NCBI GenBank assembly: GCA_020634215.1
Contig: JACKCD010000079.1
Location: forward strand, 1 to 18,538
Direction: 5' to 3'
DNA from: Ardenticatenaceae bacterium
GTDB lineage: Bacteria > Chloroflexota > Anaerolineae > Promineifilales > Promineifilaceae
Length of the DNA: 18,538 nucleotides
Positions 14,723-18,538 of this stretch are shown here, piece after piece. Position numbers and translations under genes: made by a program. Positions within the stretch are counted from its first letter, which is position 1. Every line of letters begins with the position of its first letter. Under the pieces are notes generated by a model, which saw only the letters and a program-made list of their open reading frames with translations, was not told the DNA's origin and searched no databases.

Positions 14723-16006
14723 TTAAGCCATTACCTGCATTAAGTGATACCGTTTGCGCCCTTTCCGCAAAATCAAAAACTGCCCTTCAATGGTTTGTGC
14801 CAGCGAAGCAGCTTGATCGGCATCGGTGACGCGCTCATTATTGAGGTAGATGCCGCCGCCCTGAATATCGCGCCGAGCTTCGCCTTTGGAGCGTGCCAGC
14901 CCACTTTGGATGAGGAGGTCAACAACGGCCGTTCCTTCCCCTTCCAAACTCGCCTTATCCAGATTGCTCGACGGCACTTCAGCAAAGATGTCTTGAATGT
15001 CGGCGGCATCCAGCCCGTTCATATCGCCACCAAAGAGGACGGCTGCGGCTTGTTCGGCGCGGGAAACGGCCGTTTCCCCATGAATCATCCCCGTCACCTC
15101 CTGCGCCAACTTCCGCTGCGCCTCCCGCAATTCCGGCCGTTCCGCCACCAAACGCTCCAGTTCAGCAATCTCTTCCTGCCCCAGCCAGGTAAAAATCTTC
15201 AGGTAACGCCCCACGTCGGCATCACCCGTATTCAGCCAAAACTGGTAAAACCGGTACGGCGACATCCGCTTTGGGTCTAGCCAGGCGTTTGTCCCCGTCG
15301 CCGTCTTGCCCAGCTTGCTGCCGTCGGCATTCGTAATCAGCGGGTAAACCAACGCCTCAGCTTTCACCCCCCGCGTCCGCCGAATCAGCTCCACGCCGGC
15401 CGTAATATTGCCCCACTGGTCGCTGCCGCCCGTCTGCATCACGCAGCCATAGGTGTCGTGCAAATGCAAAAAGTCATACGCCTGTAGCAGCATGTAGCTA
15501 AACTCGGTAAACGAAATCCCCGACCCGTCCCGATCCAGCCGCGATTTGACCGAATCCTTGGAGATCATGTAGTTGACCGTAAAATGCTTGCCTACGTCGC
15601 GCAGAAAGTCAATCATCCGCACCGGCTCCAGCCAATCAATATTGTTGACCAGCCGCGCCGGGTTGCTTTTTACCTCAAAATCCAGCAGTGCCGTCAACTG
15701 CCCCCGAATCGCCGCCACATTGGCCTCAATCTGCTCACGAGTTAGCAAATTGCGCTCCTCCGACTTGCCGCCGGGGTCGCCAATCATCCCCGTGCCACCC
15801 CCCGCCAAGATGATGGGGGTGTGGCCCAGCCGCTGCAACCGCGCCACCGACATCAGCGGCACCAAATTGCCCACGTGCAAGCTGGTGGCCGTTGGGTCAA
15901 ACCCATTATAGAGGGTGAGTTTCTCTTTGCTAAGCCGTTGGGCTAACCCTTCGGTGGCATCGTAGACCAAACCCCGCCACTGAAGCTCTTCAAATGCAGT
16001 TGTCAT
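14723..16006 (-). CDS. tyrS: Tyrosyl-tRNA synthetase
   Basis: A 427-residue class I aminoacyl-tRNA synthetase that charges tRNA-Tyr with tyrosine. The HIGH-type motif is HVGN (44-47), and the KMSKS-type loop is KLGKT near residue 233, as in bacterial TyrS. The tyrosine pocket signatures YNGFDPTATSLHVGN, AYDFLHLHDTYGCVMQTGGS and GGSDQWGNI are present. The C-terminus (about 360-427) is an S4 RNA-binding domain (ARSKGEARRDIQGGGIYLNN). AAGGAG lies about ten bases before the ATG on the minus strand. A putative promoter (16028-16056) and a strong terminator (16072-16102) lie immediately upstream. Palindrome copies at 14925 and 15066. Confidence 0.97.
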   Translation of the reverse strand: MTTAFEELQWRGLVYDATEGLAQRLSKEKLTLYNGFDPTATSLHVGNLVPLMSVARLQRLGHTPIILAGGGTGMIGDPGGKSEERNLLTREQIEANVAAIRGQLTALLDFEVKSNPARLVNNIDWLEPVRMIDFLRDVGKHFTVNYMISKDSVKSRLDRDGSGISFTEFSYMLLQAYDFLHLHDTYGCVMQTGGSDQWGNITAGVELIRRTRGVKAEALVYPLITNADGSKLGKTATGTNAWLDPKRMSPYRFYQFWLNTGDADVGRYLKIFTWLGQEEIAELERLVAERPELREAQRKLAQEVTGMIHGETAVSRAEQAAAVLFGGDMNGLDAADIQDIFAEVPSSNLDKASLEGEGTAVVDLLIQSGLARSKGEARRDIQGGGIYLNNERVTDADQAASLAQTIEGQFLILRKGRKRYHLMQVMA

Positions 16007-16027
16007 GTTATCTGCGCTCCTTTTAAG

Positions 16028-16056
16028 ATGGTACCCATTGTCCAGGGGAGTGACAA
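16028..16056 (-). promoter_or_regulatory. Putative tyrS promoter
   Basis: On the minus strand: TTGTCA (16056-16051), a 17-base spacer, TACCAT (16033-16028). This would give a leader of about 15-20 bases carrying the AAGGAG ribosome site. If it is used, the terminator upstream only insulates tyrS and is not an attenuator. Confidence 0.45.
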
Positions 16057-16071
16057 TAGTCCAATAGACAC

Positions 16072-16102
16072 AAAAAAAGACGCGGTGTTGGCCGCGTCTT
16101 TT
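16072..16102 (-). terminator. Strong intrinsic terminator 65 bases upstream of tyrS
   Basis: Minus strand: AAAAGACGCGG, loop CCAACA, CCGCGTCTTTTTTT. The 11-bp stem ending in seven Ts is the best intrinsic terminator in the window. It could end the dinB/toxin-antitoxin transcripts or act as an attenuator in a tyrS leader. A second CCGCGT (plus 16164-16169) lies upstream and could pair with the terminator's 5' arm. Confidence 0.75.
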
Positions 16103-16273
16103 GAATTTCTTGTTTGCTGTCTCAGTGTCTCTGGCTTATTTTGCCCACACAACAAAAATCCCCACGCGGTTTTGTTTGGTTGTGGTCAAATAATAATAAC
16201 GAACGTTTACCAAAGCCATTTCCTGCAACATGGCGGCATGTTAGCATGGGTTAGCAGGGCTGTCAAGCGTTAG

Positions 16274-16432
16274 AACATGCTGGGGTGGGCGCAACTTTTG
16301 TTGATGACTACCCCCACAAGCATGTCATACCCGCGAAGGCGGGTATCCATTCCGCCCTAAAGCATGGATTCCCGCTTGCGCGGGAATGACAAAAGACCCG
16401 ATCAACAAAAACTTCGCCCACCCAACATGCTG
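16274..16432. repeat. REP/MITE-like nested inverted-repeat element
   Basis: An outer inverted repeat joins 16274-16305 and 16401-16432; the 23 bases starting ATCAACAAAA and ending CGCCCACCC match at 20 positions. Inside are two hairpins, ATACCCGC-GAAG-GCGGGTAT (16329-16348) and ATTCCCGC-TTGC-GCGGGAAT (16368-16387), which are inverted copies of one another including flanks (GTCAT...ATCCAT). The inner unit GTCATTCCCGCG is a repeat seen in many bacterial genomes. No transposase is encoded. The element lies 11 bases beyond the dinB stop, in the 437-bp gap between dinB and tyrS. Confidence 0.8.
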
Positions 16433-16443
16433 AATGAAACGGG

Positions 16444-16959
16444 TTAACTTTCTGGCCGCAGCCAACGGCTGCGCCCCGTCTCATCAGCATATGCCCACGG
16501 CTGCAAATCAGGTGGCTCAATCCCCAGTGCCTCTAGGCACTTGCACACTTGCTCACCGTGGACACTTGCATGATGCAGTGCCTGCATCACAACGATTGCT
16601 GCATGTGTTTCATAGGTGCCGTCATCCAGAAACGAGAGGCGCTCGCCGTCAATCGGTTCGCGCAGAAACCGCTCCCACTTGGTGCCATTCTCTTCCGCAC
16701 GGGCGGCAAGCTCCTGCAAGGTAGCCGCCTGCAAGTGGTTTGTCTCATTATCGGCCGTTTCCCAGACGGCACGGCCACCGCCAACACTCGCCACATAGCG
16801 TGCATCAGCCGACACCAAATGGTTCAACGTCGCCAAAATGCTGCCAAACCCAGCGGCCGGCTGCGTCAGCTCCTCAACCGAACAATTCTCGCAGGCTGCA
16901 ATAAGCGTTTTTATAGCCCAATCCTTTTGCTGGAACGCTTCGATCAATACCTCGTTCAC
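16444..16959 (-). CDS. DinB/YfiT-like metal-binding four-helix protein
   Basis: A 171-residue DinB-superfamily protein. The family's three histidines are visible: H47 in ATLNHLVSADARYV, and H130 and H134 in ALHHASVHGEQV, the usual HxxxH pattern on a four-helix bundle. Members bind a divalent metal; many act as thiol transferases (bacillithiol or mycothiol S-transferases), but the cofactor here is unknown. The start is a GTG at 16959 with AAGGAAAGG just upstream. It overlaps the TGA of a 26-codon ORF as GTGA, so the two are probably translationally coupled. The REP-like element follows directly downstream. Confidence 0.85.
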   Translation of the reverse strand: MNEVLIEAFQQKDWAIKTLIAACENCSVEELTQPAAGFGSILATLNHLVSADARYVASVGGGRAVWETADNETNHLQAATLQELAARAEENGTKWERFLREPIDGERLSFLDDGTYETHAAIVVMQALHHASVHGEQVCKCLEALGIEPPDLQPWAYADETGRSRWLRPES

Positions 16960-17036
16960 CTTGCCTTTCCTTGTGTGTGACTATCGATTAGCTTCACCAG
17001 CCCCAACAACACACTTTTTCCAACCATCTGTGCCAT
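16956..17036 (-). CDS. 26-residue ORF upstream of dinB (paralogue A of a duplicated start)
   Basis: It encodes MAQMVGKSVLLGLVKLIDSH plus TQGKAR. A strong ribosome site (AAGGGAG, six to seven bases before the ATG) precedes it, and its TGA overlaps the GTG start of dinB. Its first 11 codons and ribosome site are repeated at 17908-17952. Between the copies, three differences are third-position synonymous changes (Ser, Val, Leu codons) and one is Val/Ile, which suggests past selection on this reading frame. It may be a leader peptide, a small protein, or the relic of a larger gene's start. Confidence 0.45.
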   Translation of the reverse strand: MAQMVGKSVLLGLVKLIDSHTQGKAR

Positions 17037-17049
17037 TTTGTACTCCCTT
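17005..17049. repeat. Direct repeat copy 1 (ribosome site plus ORF start)
   Basis: 45 bases matching 17908-17952 at 38 positions (84%) in the same orientation. It covers the ribosome site and first 11 codons of the 26-residue ORF. The copies lie about 900 bp apart and flank hicAB. Confidence 0.75.
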
Positions 17050-17183
17050 GTTAATCACCAGATAGCCAACCATCAAAGACATCGCCCCAGTATCAACTGC
17101 GAGATGTATTAGCCACCTTCTCTTTCTGAGCAGCAATTTCCAATCGATCTGCCCAAAACGGCTGCCCCAATCTTGACTGAAAA

Positions 17184-17528
17184 CTACGAAGCTGTTTCAG
17201 GCAGCGCAGCTTGCCTTAACACATCAGTAGCCCACTGATTGATGCTTTTGCTGTTAATTTCTGCTGCCGTTGCCACTGCCATATGAATCTCTGGTGGAAT
17301 CCGCAGCGTTAATTTGCCAGAATATGACCGTTGTGGCGGTTGTCCAATTTTTTCGCATACTTCCAGGTAATGATCTACCGCATCATGAAATGCTGCTTCC
17401 AACTCTTCAACAGTGCTGCCATGGAAGCCAACAATGTCTCGAATCCCAATAATGTGTCCAACGAAGATTCTATCTACAGGGTCGTATTCGATTTTCGCAA
17501 AATAGTTCTGGTAAGTCATTTCGTTCAT
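17184..17528 (-). CDS. hicB: HicB-type antitoxin with ribbon-helix-helix domain
   Basis: A 114-residue HicB antitoxin. The N-terminal partial RNase-H-like domain is YFAKIEYDPVDRIFVGHIIG, then GFHGSTVEELEAAFHDAVDH. The C-terminus is an Arc-type ribbon-helix-helix, GKLTLRIPPEIHMAVATAAE followed by INSKSINQWATDVL, which would bind the operator. Together with HicA it forms a type II toxin-antitoxin pair. The frame is open upstream to 17714 but that part overlaps hicA and is not protein-like. The ATG at 17528 is chosen because it forms an ATGA overlap with the hicA stop (17527-17525). Gene order is toxin first. Confidence 0.92.
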   Translation of the reverse strand: MNEMTYQNYFAKIEYDPVDRIFVGHIIGIRDIVGFHGSTVEELEAAFHDAVDHYLEVCEKIGQPPQRSYSGKLTLRIPPEIHMAVATAAEINSKSINQWATDVLRQAALPETAS

Positions 17529-17779
17529 GGCTTCACACCTGCCCTCTGTAAGAATTCGCGTACATCTTTCACACGATAACGCAGCGCTTCTTTTCCAGGA
17601 TGCGGCCGATGAAAATCGGCGCGTTGCCCATGCAAAATAAATGTGATCCGTGAGCCACTTCCTTCGATCACTTGGCATTCCAAAGCCACGAGCAAAGATT
17701 CGATACTGCGCCATTCAATGTTGCCGTTAATCGGGTCGGCAAAGATTGCGGAAAGTATTTTGCGCTGCTTTGTATTCAT
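17525..17779 (-). CDS. hicA: HicA-type toxin (mRNA interferase)
   Basis: An 84-residue HicA-family toxin, predicted to cleave mRNA through a small dsRBD-like fold. It begins MNTKQRKILSAIFADP and continues IEWRSIESLLVALECQVIEG, GSGSRITFILHG and the subfamily signature FHRPHPGKEALRYRVKDVRE. The histidine found as GS-H in short HicA proteins is replaced by Ser-Arg (GSGSRI), as I believe is usual in this longer subgroup. The frame extends upstream to a GTG at 17809, but the ATG at 17779 matches the family N-terminus. No strong ribosome site is seen there. hicB follows with an ATGA overlap. Confidence 0.9.
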   Translation of the reverse strand: MNTKQRKILSAIFADPINGNIEWRSIESLLVALECQVIEGSGSRITFILHGQRADFHRPHPGKEALRYRVKDVREFLQRAGVKP

Positions 17780-17870
17780 CTCAATGATGATAGCAGATTG
17801 CGCCATCACTTTCCAGTGTTGCTGCCATTTCTAACGAATGAAGGGTATTGAGGTGCGACGAAACGAGACT

Positions 17871-17939
17871 TTACATATAGGGTATAAACGGCCGTTTTCC
17901 CCATTCTAACAATACGCTTTTTCCAATCGGCTGTGCCAT
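17871..17939 (-). CDS. 22-residue ORF between higA and hicA (paralogue B of a duplicated start)
   Basis: It encodes MAQPIGKSVLLEWGKRPFIP plus YM. AAGGAG lies six bases before the ATG. Its first 11 codons match the ORF at 16956-17036, but after codon 11 the two diverge. A palindrome copy (17888-17895) lies inside and is read here as Arg-Pro, a frame it takes in no recognised gene, so the 3' part is probably not real coding sequence. Best viewed as a duplicated and truncated gene start. Confidence 0.35.
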   Translation of the reverse strand: MAQPIGKSVLLEWGKRPFIPYM

Positions 17940-17952
17940 TTTCTACTCCTTT
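17908..17952. repeat. Direct repeat copy 2 (ribosome site plus ORF start)
   Basis: 45 bases matching 17005-17049 at 38 positions in the same orientation. It includes the ribosome site and the first codons of the 22-residue ORF. Confidence 0.75.
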
Positions 17953-17985
17953 ATCCTCAAGGTTTTTCCTGTTGGAAAAATTGTT

Positions 17986-18381
17986 TCAAATAAAAACCGA
18001 TGCCGGAACCTTGAACCGCTCACTCAACGCTCTCACTTGTCTTAAATTTAAATCTCGCTTCCCGTTTAATATTTCCGATACTACCCCTTGACTTCCTAAT
18101 TCCGACAAATCCACTTGTTTTAACTCATGCTCTTCCATCAAAAATTTCAACACTGAAATCGGGTCGCCTTCTGGTTCTGGAACATGTTCATCTTCATAAT
18201 CTTCTACTAATACGCCAATCACATCCATCATTTTCGCTAAAGGATGTGTCTCGTCATCTCGAACAATATCTGTGATCTCATCCAATAATTCAACCAGCCG
18301 ACTGTATTCTGCTTCACTGGTCGGCACAAAGATAAATTCGGCACTTTGGGTTAATGTCTCTGCAACTTGCGGTTGTAACAT
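17986..18381 (-). CDS. higA: HigA-type antitoxin with XRE helix-turn-helix
   Basis: A 131-residue antitoxin. The N-terminal half is acidic (AEYSRLVELLDEITDIVRDD and EDYEDEHVPEPEGD). The C-terminal half is a Cro/C1-type helix-turn-helix (ISVLKFLMEEHELKQVDLSE, GSQGVVSEILNGKRDLNLRQ, ALSERFKVPASVF). This layout is that of HigA antitoxins, which neutralise HigB and repress their operon. The ATG at 18381 is chosen over a GTG at 18399 because GGAAAAGAG precedes it and it lies two bases after the HigB stop. Gene order is toxin then antitoxin, as usual for HigBA. Confidence 0.9.
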   Translation of the reverse strand: MLQPQVAETLTQSAEFIFVPTSEAEYSRLVELLDEITDIVRDDETHPLAKMMDVIGVLVEDYEDEHVPEPEGDPISVLKFLMEEHELKQVDLSELGSQGVVSEILNGKRDLNLRQVRALSERFKVPASVFI

Positions 18382-18383
18382 GT

Positions 18384-18538
18384 CTATTCTCTTTTCCACT
18401 GGCCCTTATCATATTGTGGATGCGTCAGGATATGTCGGATATATATCTTTTTACGGTCAAAATGGATGGCGGCAATCAAACGATACTTGTTGCCACTGAT
18501 ATTAAAAACCACAAAACCATCAACATAATCAGCGCGAC
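18384..18538 (-). CDS. higB: HigB-type toxin, C-terminal fragment
   Basis: The last 50 codons of a minus-strand gene that enters from the right edge. The residues FVVFNISGNKYRLIAAIHF, then IYIRHILTHPQYDKGQWKRE, match the C-terminus of HigB toxins (RelE-superfamily mRNA interferases that cut translated mRNA). The conserved N-K-Y-R-L and R-H-x-x-T-H-x-x-Y-D motifs are present. The stop is two bases from the higA ATG. The N-terminal half is outside the window. Confidence 0.88.
   Translation of the reverse strand, partial: RADYVDGFVVFNISGNKYRLIAAIHFDRKKIYIRHILTHPQYDKGQWKRE

Larger units (their letters stand above)
475..17895. repeat. Highly iterated palindrome ACGGCCGT, 22 dispersed copies
   Basis: Exact ACGGCCGT starts at 475, 1393, 3070, 3573, 5880, 6305, 6847, 7707, 8131, 8341, 8661, 9708, 10140, 11390, 12620, 12977, 13382, 14168, 14423, 14925, 15066 and 17888. 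All but 5880, 7707 and 9708 are the decamer AACGGCCGTT, and eight are AAACGGCCGTTT. The largest perfect versions are 16 bases (3569-3584) and 18 bases (15061-15078). Near copies with a CGGCCGT core occur at about 597, 4884, 5141, 15134, 15397 and 16752. By hand estimate at the window's base composition, under one exact octamer is expected. Confidence 0.9.

Noticed and set aside
14744..15280. 178-codon open frame on the plus strand
   Set aside because: Antisense to tyrS.
16079..16200. T-box riboswitch before tyrS
   Set aside because: ACCGCG occurs in the leader, but the conserved GGGUGG part of the T-box and a specifier stem are not visible; only a generic terminator/antiterminator geometry remains.
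16324..16390. CRISPR repeats
   Set aside because: The repeated GTCAT units are in inverted orientation, only two in number and without spacers of regular size.
16960..17183. 37-codon frame after hicB (minus strand, ending about 17097)
   Set aside because: It has no start codon or ribosome site and no recognisable similarity; treated as spacer.
17529..17714. N-terminal extension of HicB
   Set aside because: It overlaps hicA, is not protein-like, and the ATGA overlap gives a better start at 17528.
1..18538. tRNA or rRNA genes
   Set aside because: No cloverleaf-like segment, CCA-proximal TTCGA pattern or rRNA signature was noticed on either strand by eye.

Overview
The window looks like chromosomal DNA of a free-living, moderately GC-rich bacterium. 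Gene content and style (dnaX-ybaB-recR run, GAF-rich orphan kinase, GcvT-like and PhyH proteins, many toxin-antitoxin genes) suit Chloroflexota/Anaerolineae, but this is an inference: there is no rRNA or other phylogenetic marker here. Most genes are ordinary housekeeping genes.

Left part (1-6.3 kb): the 5' end of a crotonase-family gene diverges from a phytanoyl-CoA dioxygenase-like gene. That gene converges on a GcvT-like aminomethyltransferase-family gene across a short hairpin. Next come two branched-chain amino-acid genes, leuB and ilvD, separated by about 770 bp of decayed-looking DNA. The ilvD N-terminus carries a patch that reads out of frame, as if two compensating indels had occurred.

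Middle (6.3-12.6 kb): a PLP aminotransferase, then a membrane protein with a C-terminal SRPBCC domain that is translationally coupled to a tiny membrane ORF, all on the minus strand. Diverging from these is the replication/repair operon dnaX-ybaB-recR, apparently extended by a PAPS-type sulfotransferase. dnaX has a good promoter only a few bases from its ATG and is probably leaderless.

Right part (12.5-18.5 kb, all minus strand): an orphan PAS-GAF-GAF histidine kinase, tyrS with a strong terminator upstream, a REP/MITE-like inverted-repeat element, a DinB-family gene preceded by a 26-codon ORF, a HicAB toxin-antitoxin pair, a second short ORF that duplicates the first one's start, and a HigBA pair cut by the window end.

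The most striking signal is not a gene. The palindrome ACGGCCGT occurs 22 times, 19 of them as AACGGCCGTT, spread over nearly the whole window and over unrelated genes on both strands. Less than one copy would be expected by chance. It behaves like a lineage-specific 'highly iterated palindrome', comparable in style to cyanobacterial HIP1 (GCGATCGC) but with a different sequence. Inside genes it is read almost only as Thr-Ala-Val or x-Gly-Arg. It is sparse in the decayed leuB-ilvD stretch and in the REP/toxin-antitoxin stretch.
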